Origin: Pectinophora gossypiella
Taxonomy: Eukaryota; Arthropoda; Insecta; Lepidoptera; Gelechiidae
Assembly (NCBI RefSeq): GCF_024362695.1
Contig: NC_065425.1
Location: forward strand, 1,493,001-1,557,000
Direction of reading: 5' to 3'
Length of the DNA stretch: 64,000 bases
Shown: positions 51,101 through 53,999 of the stretch, piece by piece
Position numbering within the stretch: the first letter of the stretch is position 1
Layout: the number at the start of each line of letters is the position of its first letter
Program-made: the position numbers and the translations under genes
Notes under the pieces: model-generated
What the model saw: the letters and a program-made list of their open reading frames with translations, nothing else
Told to the model about the DNA's origin: nothing
The model's database searches: none

Positions 51101-53848
51101 ACGCGGGAGGAAATCATGCTCGTTAATCATTACGGCCCAAAATATTGTCAAATGTTAAAAGGATAAAAACTAGCGACGGAAAATTCCCCAATAATGAGCT
51201 GAACCATCCCCTCAGTATTCGGTAGGTACTGTCTCATTAACACACTATGTATAGGTACTTTATTGGACCAAAATAAAATCAAACAGTTACAGCGATTTCT
51301 TCCAGGCAACCTGTTCGATGTAATCTAACACCTTATAACACGTGAGGCCTAATTCCTAATATTCAGTGCAATTATCCGTATCTTACGTACCGGACGTGCA
51401 TTCATAACATTTTCAATAAAATTTAATCGTAAGTTTTCAGTGAACAATAAATTAGTTTACTATTGAGTGACAAGTGTATCATTCGCCATCCTAGAACAGC
51501 AAACAACAACACACACACACAATACAACCATAAGGTGCAAAGCAAAGTGTAATCGGGTAAATGACCTATCACCGACACCTCATTTTTATTGCCTCGAGGC
51601 ATGTGTACTAACGCTTCATCGTCCCCAGCTCTCTTCCTAGCATCTAGCTCCTTCTCCAGCCGGTAGACGGTTTTCTTCATGGTCTCCAGCTGCTCCACGC
51701 TGGCTAGTTCACGCGCGTGCATCGCGTCGGCGAGCGTGCGCGCTTCCTCTGTGGGGAATAAGTAAATGAATAAATGAATGATCGAATGAAGTGCAATTTT
51801 CACTATTCTATTTCAAAGCCGTACTGCTGCCCTCTGTAAGATTCTAGATTATTCTTTATTCTACGCCAGCGCGACCCTAGTAGTTGTAATGTATTTGAAA
51901 TATACGAGACATCATACTGCTGGCTTCTAGCTCGGCGCAGATAAAAATGCCCGTAATCTAGTCCTATGTTTCAGCAGCCGGGTCTGCATGACAACCGGGC
52001 CGTGCGCTCCAATCACTAAACGACACGAATGCTATCTACGTAGATGGACGTCAAACGGCTATTGGTCGAAGGCCTCGATATATCGCGCCGGCGCGGTTAT
52101 CGTGCAGAGCCTACAGGACTTCAAAACTCACCAACAGCCTCCTGTAGAACCTGTATAGACTTGTTGGCCTCGCTGAGATCCTTCTGGTAGCCGTCCACAG
52201 TCGCGTCGAATCTACCCATTTTAGTCTGACGAAAAGGTATTAAAATATTAGTCTACTACTAACAACATCAAGTATGAATACATCATTGGTTGCTGATTCC
52301 GGTTCACACCATTAAATTTTATTCTAAGTTATACCTGTAATTTTCTAATCCGTCGAAATTTTATGCAGAAATTTAAAAAACCCTTTCAAAATTCTATATT
52401 GGCAAATAATCCGACAGAATTAAGTTGACAGCACACGTCAAACGGATTGCATACGAGCGAGATGCCTATTTTATTCGCCCGGGTTATTCGTTCATTTTGA
52501 AATTAACAGTTGTCATCTTTTCGGCGGATAAGAAAATGACAGATATAACCTAAAATTAGGAAGTGTCTTAGGAAGGAATTAGGAAGGTTATTCATTCGTT
52601 TTAAAATTAACTTGTTGACAATCATCCGTCCCTTTCTTTTTCAGCGGATAAGAAAATGACGGGTATCACTCAAAATAAAATAAAATGGCGTCTGCGTAGA
52701 GTTTCATAATTTATCTTTGACCTAGGATACTTCCCAATTTGCGCCGCGCGCGATATATATGAGAATTTAGTAAGGACTTTTCAGGCTGGTATCACCTGAT
52801 TGTCTGAAAAAGTAAGATGATTCCGTGCTTCGGAGGGCACGTTAAGCCGTTGGTCCCGGTTATTAGCCGAAAAAACACCTCCACCGACCCGCAGTGGAGC
52901 AGCGTGGTGGAGTATGCTCCATACCCCCTCCGGTTGATTGAGGGGAGGCCTGTGCCCAGCAATGGGACGTATATAGGCTATTTGTGATGATTATGATGAG
53001 ATGTAACAATTACTAAGTATTTACCATCATGCCTTCAATCTCTGCTTGTTTCTCGTTGTTCTCATCTTTGAGCTTGTAATATGAGTCGTAAAGCTTAGTG
53101 TACACATCCGAATATAGCTTGAGACCTTCTGTTTCACGCATCAATTCTAGGACCTGAAAATAAGATAGGATTAGAAGCTATAAAGATACTACAGATGAAA
53201 AAAAAGAACATTTAGTAAGTACCTGAAATATTACATAGTGCATAGTTTTTAACAAATTGGAGATGTCCTTAGAAAAGGTTTAGTACAATCTACTCTGAAC
53301 CGACATGCGTGTATGAAACGATTGATGAATGTGGAGAAAGCACGCAAATGGAATTTCTTAGTCTCTGCTTACCCCGGTGGGAAATAGGTGTGAGTTTGTA
53401 TATGTATGTATATTTTTTAACGCTAGTATCTCTGTGACGACCTCCGTGATCCTGTGAGCGTTGGGCTTATGATCTGGAGGTCCCGGGTTCGAATCCCGGT
53501 GGGGGACAATCACAAAATCACGTTGTGATCCCAAGTTTGTTTAGGACATTACGTCGTTACATGAGCCATGTCAGGAGCCTTTGGCGGCTCAATAGTAACC
53601 CTGACACCAGGGTTGATGAGGATGGTCATCCTCACAACCAACACGAGAGATGAAGAACGTTAGTATTCTTCTGTTTTGACTGGTTTCTATTTATAGATAG
53701 CATTTTATAATTTATCTTTGACCCAGTCAAATACCATATTGTTGTACAAAAGTATTGTCCTTACTTTTTCAAATTCCTTCTCGGCTTCTGTGGTTTCCGA
53801 CCCTATGGTCATGGCGCCAGCGAACAGGTCTTCCTCCTCGTCCTCCAT
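13537..53848 (-). CDS. CFAP58: Cilia- and flagella-associated protein 58 (CCDC147), complete, 19 coding exons
   Basis: Exons in order are 53765-53848, 53025-53153, 52132-52225, 51613-51748, 49623-49800, 48215-48334, 47221-47415, 43961-44082, 27377-27516, 24491-24629, 21606-21655, 20608-20786, 19803-20012, 19034-19184, 17968-18092, 17108-17265, 15899-16016, 14818-14884 and 13537-13763. They total 2622 nt, or 873 residues plus TGA, and every junction keeps phase; human CFAP58, as I recall it, is 872. The protein is almost wholly coiled coil. Landmarks are REKDILNKNM, EQLKEDISGKES, AQLVRRNDEISLLYEK, RQYEQRVEDIRLLRLEI and ETPLNVHRWRKL, all in CFAP58 order. The family is needed for sperm-flagellum and motile-cilium assembly. 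Start chosen: first ATG of exon 1, followed by an acidic stretch. Introns total about 38 kb and are packed with transposons; no exon is broken. Confidence 0.96.
13764..14817 (-). other. CFAP58: CFAP58 intron 18
   Basis: AT-rich unique DNA. A short SINE tail fragment (about 14750-14790) is the only repeat I recognise. Confidence 0.5.
14818..14884 (-). CDS. CFAP58: CFAP58 exon 18 (residues 777-799)
   Basis: Acceptor tttcag|CAA, donor GCTG|gtaagt. Short exon encoding QTLNRTQRALANRTTKMKCL. An inverted SINE sits just upstream of its acceptor. Confidence 0.9.
14918..15115 (-). repeat. SINE body and tail, inverted, in CFAP58 intron 17
   Basis: Reads the tail tgctgggcacaggcctcccc, the body gtttttacggctaatagccg and ttccgaagcacggaaacatc in inverted order, without the tRNA-like head. 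It starts about 35 bp upstream of the exon 18 acceptor. Confidence 0.8.
15540..15790 (+). repeat. Copy of the 2378-2690 repeat family
   Basis: Starts aagataaattatgaaattca and ends tgatttgactagttggaaac, with a central block tgacgtcacagtgtgcttt. It lies in CFAP58 intron 17. Confidence 0.75.
15899..16016 (-). CDS. CFAP58: CFAP58 exon 17 (residues 737-776)
   Basis: Acceptor gttcag|G, donor CAG|gtagaa. Encodes VLMQSEMLVMKDRELKE and YGAVKDMLALQPSPDIQ, parallel to ELLLQEKEKLYMELKHVLAR. Confidence 0.93.
16826..17107. repeat. 22-bp minisatellite overlapping the exon 16 donor
   Basis: About 12-13 units of tctggctcagcctatactta-like sequence run up to the CFAP58 exon 16 boundary. On the gene strand each unit reads ...agtaagtataggctgagcca, so the real donor gtaagt is part of the last unit and several other units carry donor-like gtaag. 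Confidence 0.9.
17108..17265 (-). CDS. CFAP58: CFAP58 exon 16 (residues 685-737)
   Basis: Acceptor cgtcag|GTG, donor AAAA|gtaagt. Contains RALEEALETPLNVHRWRKLQ and GTDPDSVHLTQKL, as in the ENPLNVHRWRKLEASDPN signature. The donor lies inside the last unit of a 22-bp minisatellite. Confidence 0.96.
17690..17910 (-). repeat. Dispersed repeat, longer copy
   Basis: Runs from gacacttcatacaaacaacc through gtgtgtgacatttgacgtca to attattccttattctatga. A matching copy lies at 54805-54990. Unknown type, no ORF. Confidence 0.65.
17968..18092 (-). CDS. CFAP58: CFAP58 exon 15 (residues 643-684)
   Basis: Acceptor ttcgcag|GA, donor GAG|gtgaga. Contains RQYEQRVEDIRLLRLEIIRL and KEKNLLSKGIENM. Confidence 0.96.
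18340..18563 (-). repeat. tRNA-derived SINE, second family
   Basis: The reverse strand has an A-box-like ctgtggtac stretch and a B box (ggttcaatcctgg), followed by gagttgttaatttatct and a body crossing tcgaccattatagacggcga. Partial copies are at 19418-19735, about 25855-25920 and 56376-56470. Confidence 0.7.
18731..18975. repeat. 22-bp minisatellite in CFAP58 intron 14
   Basis: About 11 units of gacccagaagatagtatagg plus two bases lie between exons 14 and 15. The unit closely matches the reverse complement of the 16826-17107 repeat (gagccagaagtaagtatagg). Confidence 0.9.
19034..19184 (-). CDS. CFAP58: CFAP58 exon 14 (residues 593-643)
   Basis: Acceptor ttgcag|GAA, donor AGAG|gtaact. Contains NERDVVGAQLVRRNDEISLL and YEKIRILEVTLHRG, the family's most diagnostic block. 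Confidence 0.97.
19418..19735 (-). repeat. Two partial copies of the second SINE family
   Basis: cgccgtctatgatggtcgag and aactcattggtgaaagtttgg are followed by a second truncated start at about 19645 with actcattggtgcaagtccgg. They fill most of CFAP58 intron 13. Confidence 0.6.
19803..20012 (-). CDS. CFAP58: CFAP58 exon 13 (residues 523-592)
   Basis: Acceptor caccag|ATG, donor CAG|gtcagt; 70 codons. Contains QIEQLKEDISGKESGLK and ALRQEEARLNRIIQ, close to VDELKEDISAKESALVK of the vertebrate protein. Confidence 0.96.
20092..20280 (-). repeat. LINE 3' tail joined to SINE head, inverted
   Basis: gatcgaagcaaatggaattc (LINE family B end) is followed by tRNA-like sequence with B box rc gggtttcgaacccgggac. 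It lies between CFAP58 exons 12 and 13. Confidence 0.6.
20395..20532 (-). repeat. SINE 3' part, inverted
   Basis: Tail rc cgtcccactgctgggcacag through tacggctaatagccgggacc. It lies in the same intron, 76 bp from the exon 12 donor. Confidence 0.75.
20608..20786 (-). CDS. CFAP58: CFAP58 exon 12 (residues 463-522)
   Basis: Acceptor ccacag|AG, donor AAG|gtattg. Contains RTADIIDLKKALREE and RTERNMLHKNYTEALDEIQ, then LKQKLK, matching SDRNLYSKNLVEAQDEITDM in CFAP58. A SINE lies 76 bp beyond the donor. Confidence 0.95.
20840..21010 (+). repeat. SINE body variant (tgagccatgtcaggggcc type)
   Basis: ggcacgttaagccgttgctc, then acatgagccatgtcaggggc and a gaagaagatcatcatcat end. Related pieces lie at 2160-2230, 19250-19385, 53440-53650, 54522-54610 and 58470-58570. 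Confidence 0.6.
21030..21245 (+). repeat. Copy of the 2378-2690 repeat family
   Basis: Shows gtaaaaagtaactgatttga and tagttggaaactaacctatt at its end. It is 5'-truncated relative to the 2378 copy and lies in CFAP58 intron 11. Confidence 0.7.
21606..21655 (-). CDS. CFAP58: CFAP58 exon 11 (residues 446-463), 50-bp micro-exon
   Basis: Acceptor gtttcag|A, donor TCAG|gtaaaa. Only 16 whole codons (LLEEAIALNEKIDEIS). It is supported by matching phases on both sides and by the DLTQKVLMNMEDIK-like heptads in the family. Confidence 0.88.
21722..22075 (+). repeat. Full-length tRNA-derived SINE
   Basis: The head agcctccgtggtctagtggt contains an A box. A degenerate B box (gggttagattcccg) follows, then a body with ttcggagggcacgttaagcc, and a tail cccagcagtgggacgtatat ending in a ttatgtttta run. 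This is the best reference copy in the window, in CFAP58 intron 10. Confidence 0.82.
22076..22996. other. CFAP58: CFAP58 intron 10, mostly unique DNA
   Basis: AT-rich sequence with a short tttattta run near 22435. No ORF or recognised element seen. Confidence 0.4.
22997..23290 (+). repeat. SINE with tRNA-like head and 5S rRNA-like segment
   Basis: Head gaggagctcggtggcgcagc (tRNA A-box-like), then at 23043-23090 a segment with gaagtaaagcaac, ggtca and ggatgggtgacc in the same order as the internal promoter region of 5S rRNA. The body is gcttcggaaggcacgttaag and the end is a gatgatgatgatgag repeat. Other copies: 26026-26315 (-), 44104-44396 (-). Confidence 0.8.
23478..23695 (+). repeat. Foldback MITE copy (family of 6945-7235)
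   Basis: Contains gaaagagggtagacagatat, cccgtgatcatggcacttgc and gaaatatcgggagtctcata. It is a single-arm derivative. Confidence 0.65.
24000..24330 (-). repeat. LINE family B 3' fragment
   Basis: The reverse strand encodes KAKVGGRAGRGRPRRTYIDQ, a typical C-terminus of a lepidopteran LINE reverse-transcriptase ORF. Downstream is the tail gatcgaagcaaatggaattc. A (gattt)n insertion at 24149-24178 breaks the frame. Confidence 0.75.
24491..24629 (-). CDS. CFAP58: CFAP58 exon 10 (residues 400-446)
   Basis: Acceptor gcacag|AC, donor ACAG|gtgaga. Encodes EAAENLNMLNLQEQHRKQLD and KQRLMIRQYEKDKD, equivalent to the QRKIIFHLEKERDRY region. Confidence 0.94.
24700..25065. repeat. MITE with internal inverted copies (tgacatcgtaac family)
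   Basis: ggatgattcaggtcatgatt, tcaagtggaattttccgtcg and a reverse set ending aacaccctgtat. The segment appears as two nested foldback units. Other copies or ends: 25975-26020, 28060-28097, 29270-29330, 29395-29622, 55078-55490, 58290-58345. Confidence 0.7.
25066..25974. other. CFAP58: CFAP58 intron 9, unassigned stretch
   Basis: AT-rich DNA. A SINE fragment near 25855-25920 is recognisable; nothing else is seen. Confidence 0.4.
26026..26315 (-). repeat. tRNA/5S-like SINE, inverted
   Basis: Starts atcatcatcagccca and ends gccaccgagctcctc, the inverse of the 22997-23290 copy, including rc ggtcacccatcctatgacc. Confidence 0.8.
26400..26560 (-). repeat. MITE-like repeat (agacttacggtttaatttg family)
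   Basis: Inverted copy: caaattaaaccgtaagtctc to gtgggtacatgatattgc and atgactgtacg. A second, direct copy of the family is at 27885-28020, on the other side of exon 9. Confidence 0.65.
27095..27206. repeat. (GT)n microsatellite
   Basis: A long imperfect GT run with gtgc interruptions in CFAP58 intron 9, near exon 9. It creates a spurious His/Thr-rich ORF on the minus strand. Confidence 0.95.
27377..27516 (-). CDS. CFAP58: CFAP58 exon 9 (residues 353-400)
   Basis: Acceptor ttgcag|C, donor CAGA|gtaaga. Contains QAEADKRDIENLCREKDIL and LNKNMQKIQ, matching the QAELDRKAMDELLRERDILN block of CFAP58; one of the best-conserved exons. Confidence 0.95.
28740..29190 (+). repeat. LINE family B 3' end split by a retroposon
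   Basis: Encodes a LINE C-terminus on the plus strand (NRRACMKRLMNVEEAREVCQ is legible at 28815-28880). It is interrupted at 28888 and resumes at 29095 with tcgaagcaaatggaattcta and the tail ccccggtgggaaataggcgt. Confidence 0.75.
28888..29094 (-). mobile_element. Poly-A retroposon with 11-bp target duplication
   Basis: Flanked by TGTGTCAGGAT at 28877-28887 and 29095-29105. On the minus strand it ends ggcaaatctacaataagtca followed by an A run. The 3' consensus (ccaagtagttaatgccatc) recurs at 41056-41220, 42540-42690, 45885-45950, 57280-57385, 62020-62170 and, degenerate, 6612-6680. Probably the 3' end of a LINE or its SINE. Confidence 0.75.
29395..29622. repeat. MITE copy (tgacatcgtaac family)
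   Basis: Begins gggtgttagtgacatcgtaa and ends ttttcgctaacaccttgtat; internal gaattttc and gacggaaaattccacttgat arms. No ORF. Confidence 0.7.
29687..29985 (-). repeat. 3' LTR of the gypsy element
   Basis: 299 bp with inverted TGTGGGA/TCCCACA ends. It is the same sequence as 39091-39389 on reading both through. Confidence 0.95.
29986..30729 (-). other. Non-coding 3' region of the gypsy element
   Basis: AT-rich, with CA-rich stretches near 30000-30250 and an A run near 30620. No ORF; I could not identify a clear polypurine tract next to the LTR. Confidence 0.6.
30730..33876 (-). CDS. pol: Gypsy element Pol polyprotein (PR-RT-RNase H-integrase)
   Basis: 1048 codons without a stop. Domains in order: retropepsin with ALIDSGSDMNLI (Asp about 70); reverse transcriptase with FSALDLKNGYFHL and the active-site box FIDDLL, a variant of YxDD; RNase H with ELHTDAS and VTDCKAF; integrase with an HHCC zinc finger (HENGHF...CVPC), then LHVDHIGP, IVSDRGTAF and GQVERIH as the DDE set; a C-terminal chromatin/DNA-binding tail. 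The ATG used is the first in the ORF and lies in the 8-bp target duplication of the P-like element. In an uninterrupted element this frame probably continues from gag, so Pol may have no start of its own. Confidence 0.95.
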   Translation of the reverse strand: MQNQADNFDVRKNECMERNVKMTSSFLNESEICVSDVSTNKIEVMKNEIIARKPEKNIELCGKQINALIDSGSDMNLIRDDFCSTICVEKYDENITMRGLGDSCVRSLGLIKIDFCVDDRKYYQVTFHIVPKECMPYKLIIGQEFLKTVVMVMKEGSVWLFPKDEEWLTNVNCFPCTVDLLGTVSDPALKQEVIKLVENYQPKQTKEVPVELKIILKDDIPVAQRPRRVSVKEQEEVDKQIEQWLKDGIIKVSYSDYASPLVLVKKKDNTIRICVDYRLLNKKIIKDEYPLPIIDNLIDKLTNAKVFSALDLKNGYFHLKINKECTKYTAFVTMTGQYEFLRAPFGLATCPKVFMRYITAIFRDLISRGIVMIFIDDLLIPAENEEEAVQRLTEVLQIASEYGLNINWQKSQLMVKKVEYLGHVIQNGIVMPSPEKTEVVLKYPEPQNIKQLHSFLGLCSYFRKFIQGYAQIAQPLTDLLRKDKQFHFTEEHKQVFRTLKEKLGNDPVLRIYDPTAITELHTDASCTAYSAILMQKCNEDGELHPVHYMSRRTTEAESKYTSYELEALAIIEGVKKFRHYLHGICFKIVTDCKAFQMTLNKKDLAMSTRVARWILLLQDYDFTIEHRSGIKMRHTDALSRIPYVAVTTTDLHKELQCAQESDDGLKAIKDVLTQGKSYNDYYLHQGLLCKGPDQALVVPRKMENEIIRRAHENGHFAKKKTMELIRKDYYIDNLERKITEFISACVPCILGNRKEGKQEGFLHPLNKENGPLHTLHVDHIGPLAETKKKYNHILTVVDGFTKFVWIFPVKTVTSKETIEKLLILQQTFGNPVRIVSDRGTAFTSKDFEEYCTNEEIEHCKITTGVPRGNGQVERIHRTIISVLTKMNIEDPSHWYKHTSKLQRALNSTYHRSIKTTPFELLTGVKMRQKEDLQLIDMLKEEYISNFIEQREETRKRAKEQILNIQEENRRNFDKKRKDSTKYKIGDLVAIKRTQFGTAMKLKAKYLGPYKITGINGNDRYNVEKITDTGEGPKKTTTCAEYMKKWERN
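34267..34797 (+). pseudogene. THAP-domain N-terminus of a P-like transposase
   Basis: Exon 1 is 34267-34343 (MSCVVWGCSSHSGRKENS, donor CG|gtaagt). Exon 2 runs from 34548 (acceptor tttttag|A) with RFPVDDN, EKEWIIRINRRNW, SRICSKHF and DDAIPTLN. The C2CH pattern (C3, C8, then CxxH), the FP box and the AIPT end define a THAP zinc finger, a DNA-binding domain. The ORF stops at 34797, giving about 108 residues. A phase-0 donor at ATG|gtgttt could lead to the 35190 exon (KNLKEKLNKSRLKIKRLNEK), a coiled coil as in P transposases. The catalytic region is missing. Confidence 0.7.
35190..35284 (+). pseudogene. Possible coiled-coil exon of the THAP transposase
   Basis: Acceptor tatttcag|TCA, then an open frame with Leu/Lys heptads and a TGA. 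It fits the leucine-zipper region that follows THAP in P-type transposases. The joining donor upstream is uncertain. Confidence 0.4.
35987..36050 (-). pseudogene. Inverted second copy of the THAP first exon
   Basis: On the minus strand VWSCSSHSGRKENSQLLSFH is followed by CG|gtaagt. It differs from exon 1 at 34267-34343 by a few changes and lacks its ATG. The P-like element therefore carries an inverted internal duplication or the end of a second copy. Confidence 0.65.
36165..37760. mobile_element. 1.6-kb foldback transposon with 713-bp inverted arms
   Basis: Arms 36165-36877 and 37048-37760 are almost perfect inverses, starting AAAGGGTATAGCGAGGTAAG. The 170-bp centre holds two pieces that look like neighbouring parts of one DDE transposase (DDE_Tnp_4 / ISL2EU-like): YSGQKKTHLCKPF and ICTTNGFIVDF on +, and GPIYGTENDATIMKKVL on -. 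The element lies inside the P-like transposon. Target duplication not clear. Confidence 0.8.
37961..38950 (-). CDS. gag: Gypsy element Gag polyprotein, C-terminus altered by insertion
   Basis: 329 residues as it stands. The N-terminal two thirds resemble the retrotransposon Gag capsid domain (W-rich stretch and LTGTAELWL about residues 69-77). Two CCHC zinc knuckles (CX2CX4HX4C) are at residues 206-219 and 228-241. These bind RNA in the element's particles. The last few codons and the TAG lie in the inverted repeat of the inserted P-like element, so the native end is lost. No frameshift or internal stop is seen. Confidence 0.92.
   Translation of the reverse strand: MMSREKGDYYEATQQPQSTMLAMTADLVNRFNGQDGTYSVDKWISEIEDNAEIFGWTPLQQLLVARRSLTGTAELWLKSEKTFKTWDDLKTAISKEFSSTLDAKAIHELMSARKKKKDESCLDYLLVMKELGKRGKLPDYVAIKYIVDGIMDLESNKIMLYGIKTYGELKEKIQVYELLKAKTRKQYQERQEKQNHHENKTTFIRCYNCGDKGHSSTDCPNKSKGAKCYKCNEFGHIATSCKNKTEMTNNSQSRSNGNYKASWNFGRPNVNGRSQWRQSYQSQNEPASSATTSRNTTAMFGAMESAKLISSEYDDSGDGGNMLRTITKA
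39075..39086 (-). other. Primer-binding site (tRNA-Pro type)
   Basis: On the minus strand TGGGGGCTCGTC begins four bases inside the 5' LTR. This matches the start of the tRNA-Pro primer site used by other retroelements. The tRNA assignment rests on these 12 bases. Confidence 0.65.
39091..39389 (-). repeat. 5' LTR of the gypsy element
   Basis: 299 bp, promoter side for the minus-strand element. Followed after four bases by the primer site at 39075-39086. Confidence 0.95.
39586..39921 (+). repeat. Direct copy of the centre and right arm of the adjacent palindrome
   Basis: Reads ggggttaaaatggccacatc to cccctgtaccctgtttgtca and tttttgacaaacgta, the same as 41794-42120. It includes a small hairpin element (aagcaatattgctatttgac) also seen degenerate near 8905-9010. 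Confidence 0.8.
39922..42921. repeat. 3-kb palindrome interrupted in its left arm
   Basis: The left arm is 39922-40036 plus 40936 to about 41830; the right arm is the inverse, about 41905-42921. The centre (about 41868) is the small hairpin with tatatgcgcaaatgtcaaat. The arms contain an inverted pair of the poly-A retroposon 3' ends (41056-41220 and 42540-42690). The 40037-40935 element interrupts only the left arm. Confidence 0.85.
40037..40935. mobile_element. Second, shorter foldback copy
   Basis: Same AAAGGGTATAGCGAGG termini as 36165-37760, with one nearly full arm (about 710 bp) and one arm cut to about 170 bp, and no transposase-like centre. It is inserted in the left arm of the 3-kb palindrome; the right arm keeps the empty site near 42805. 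Confidence 0.85.
42922..43419. other. CFAP58: CFAP58 intron 8, unassigned AT-rich DNA
   Basis: Contains a tttattatttatttattaat tract near 43065 that may be the A-rich end of a retroposon. No ORF of note. Confidence 0.35.
43420..43850 (+). mobile_element. PIF/Harbinger transposon remnant
   Basis: Starts ggcccgtatttataaacc, a Harbinger-like terminus, then repeated gagtgctcttaagatg-like sequence. At 43659 a reading frame opens MELENIL, has one stop, then continues LPNVYIRDAENPFEMRADRF and QKRYRF. This is the N-terminal pattern of HARBI1-type nucleases (IRDAENPFE...F.KRYRF). The rest of the transposase is absent, about 100 bp from CFAP58 exon 8. Confidence 0.6.
43961..44082 (-). CDS. CFAP58: CFAP58 exon 8 (residues 313-353)
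   Basis: Acceptor caacag|AAC, donor CG|gtgagt, two bases over. Encodes DDGTRLRNEVSKLMKQNASQ and YTLLEQSKANLESE. It precedes the 16.4-kb transposon-filled intron 8. Confidence 0.92.
44104..44396 (-). repeat. tRNA/5S-like SINE, inverted
   Basis: Same family as 22997-23290. It has a short deletion at the rc of the 5S-like ggatgggtgacc box (tggtcatatcctatgaccgg). It lies 22 bp upstream of the CFAP58 exon 8 acceptor. Confidence 0.8.
44690..45065 (-). repeat. LINE family B 3' fragment
   Basis: The reverse strand encodes EKGMLSWFGHVKRMKDNRIT and KAEYKAKVDGRA, the WFGHV.RM C-terminal block of LINE reverse-transcriptase ORFs. A second fragment of the same end is at 46015-46215. Confidence 0.8.
45066..46010. 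other. CFAP58: CFAP58 intron 7, mixed DNA
   Basis: Holds a copy of the aggaat dispersed repeat (45515-45620) and a retroposon 3' end (45885-45950); otherwise unrecognised. Confidence 0.4.
46732..47165. repeat. Two SINEs head to head in inverted orientation
   Basis: 46732-46995 is a + copy (head ggcctccgtggttcagtggt, B box gagttcgaatcccggtgg, tgagccatgtcagg tail). 46997-47165 is a - copy with head rc gctctaaccactagaccaca. They lie 55 bp upstream of the exon 7 donor, in CFAP58 intron 7. Confidence 0.75.
47221..47415 (-). CDS. CFAP58: CFAP58 exon 7 (residues 248-312)
   Basis: Acceptor caccag|CTA, donor AAG|gtatgg; 65 codons, phase 0. Encodes TEKLLERREKTIKDMTARLE and FEKTKTTLVHTSKELK. Confidence 0.93.
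47625..48180. repeat. Foldback MITE interrupted by another MITE
   Basis: 47625-47775 is the catgatcacggg-family arm. It breaks at 47772 into a copy of the gaaaaggaaagggacgg MITE (47772-48155), and the foldback sequence resumes as aaccgcgtaaacttaaaaca at about 48156. This is one element nested in another, in CFAP58 intron 6. Confidence 0.65.
48215..48334 (-). CDS. CFAP58: CFAP58 exon 6 (residues 208-247)
   Basis: Acceptor taccag|GAA, donor AAG|gtattt; 40 codons. Encodes EAENQAVRTNRLVEHLR and LDQRNTYINTLTDK, coiled coil. Confidence 0.92.
48370..49010. repeat. SINE and dispersed-repeat cluster in CFAP58 intron 5
   Basis: 48370-48545 matches the 9055-9290 SINE and 48838-48998 is the inverse of 1787-1950. 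The remainder to 49470 is unassigned. Confidence 0.55.
49470..49622 (-). repeat. MITE-like repeat abutting the CFAP58 exon 5 donor
   Basis: Inverted copy with caaattgaactgtaagtctc and gtgggtacattatattgc, ending atgactgtac directly at the exon boundary. Confidence 0.7.
49623..49800 (-). CDS. CFAP58: CFAP58 exon 5 (residues 148-207)
   Basis: Acceptor cccacag|C, donor GAG|gtacag, phase 0 out. Encodes KEKEKFEKEKAKLVAELDG and LEQKNNAAEENIAKLEETLE. A MITE copy starts at the donor. Confidence 0.92.
49905..50130 (-). repeat. tRNA-derived SINE, third family, inverted 3' part
   Basis: ttagcgttattcaggg-like start, tttgacaggtccgaaact and acgctgagcacgtgataata. Other copies are 50461-50740 (+) and 60630-60960 (-), both with a clear B box. 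Confidence 0.65.
50461..50740 (+). repeat. tRNA-derived SINE, third family
   Basis: Head gtctagttagtagaacgctt, B box cgggttcgaatcc, body gaaggaaaacatcgtgagga and end gctagggagatgatga. It lies in CFAP58 intron 4. Confidence 0.75.
51613..51748 (-). CDS. CFAP58: CFAP58 exon 4 (residues 103-148)
   Basis: Acceptor ccacag|AG. Encodes EARTLADAMHARELASVEQ and the KKTVYRLEKELDARKRAGDDEA end. The donor GC|gttagt was chosen because it alone gives the two-base phase needed by exon 5. The ORF runs on for 30 more codons, so a different donor cannot be excluded. Confidence 0.8.
52132..52225 (-). CDS. CFAP58: CFAP58 exon 3 (residues 72-103)
   Basis: Acceptor cgtcag|ACT, donor GTTG|gtgagt, one base over. 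Encodes MGRFDATVDGYQKDLSEANK, coiled coil. Confidence 0.92.
52310..52990. repeat. MITE (gaaaagg family) followed by SINE 3' part in CFAP58 intron 2
   Basis: 52310-52690 is a rearranged MITE copy with repeated cggataagaaaatgac ends. 52770-52990 (+) is a 5'-truncated SINE from ttcaggctggtatcacctga to cccagcaatgggacgtatat, ending 35 bp before the exon 2 donor region. Confidence 0.65.
53025..53153 (-). CDS. CFAP58: CFAP58 exon 2 (residues 29-71)
   Basis: Acceptor tttcag|GTC, donor ATG|gtaaat; 43 codons in phase 0. Contains LYSDVYTKLYDSYYKLKDE, aligning with the FRIEYERLHAVMKKSYD region of vertebrate CFAP58. Confidence 0.93.
53255..53650 (+). repeat. LINE family B tail and SINE in CFAP58 intron 1
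   Basis: 53255-53415 reads caaattggagatgtccttag to ccccggtgggaaataggtgt. 53440-53650 is a SINE with B box cgggttcgaatcccgg and a tgagccatgtcaggagcc body. Confidence 0.7.
53765..53848 (-). CDS. CFAP58: CFAP58 exon 1 (residues 1-28)
   Basis: Begins MEDEEEDLFAGAMTIG; donor AAA|gtaagg, phase 0. Acidic N-terminus and then the first heptads. The start is preceded by an A-rich leader and the X-box at 53937-53950. Confidence 0.85.
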
Positions 53849-53936
53849 CCTGCTAAAACTCTATCAAAACACTAAAATCAAAATAAACTAAAAGAAATGC
53901 TACAAAAACGGATTAGCGGTGCGATACTGTTTGAGC

Positions 53937-53950
53937 GTTGCTATGGTGAC
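53937..53950 (-). promoter_or_regulatory. RFX X-box in the CFAP58 promoter
   Basis: GTTGCTATGGTGAC fits the ciliary X-box consensus (RYYNYY, AT spacer, RRNRAC); on the gene strand it reads GTCACCATAGCAAC. It lies 89 bp upstream of the CFAP58 ATG. RFX factors bind such sites upstream of many ciliary genes, so this is a plausible activator site. No binding data. Confidence 0.75.
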
Positions 53951-53999
53951 CGCGTTGTGTTGACGTTTTGATAATATGAGAAAAGAGTTTGTATTGGTT

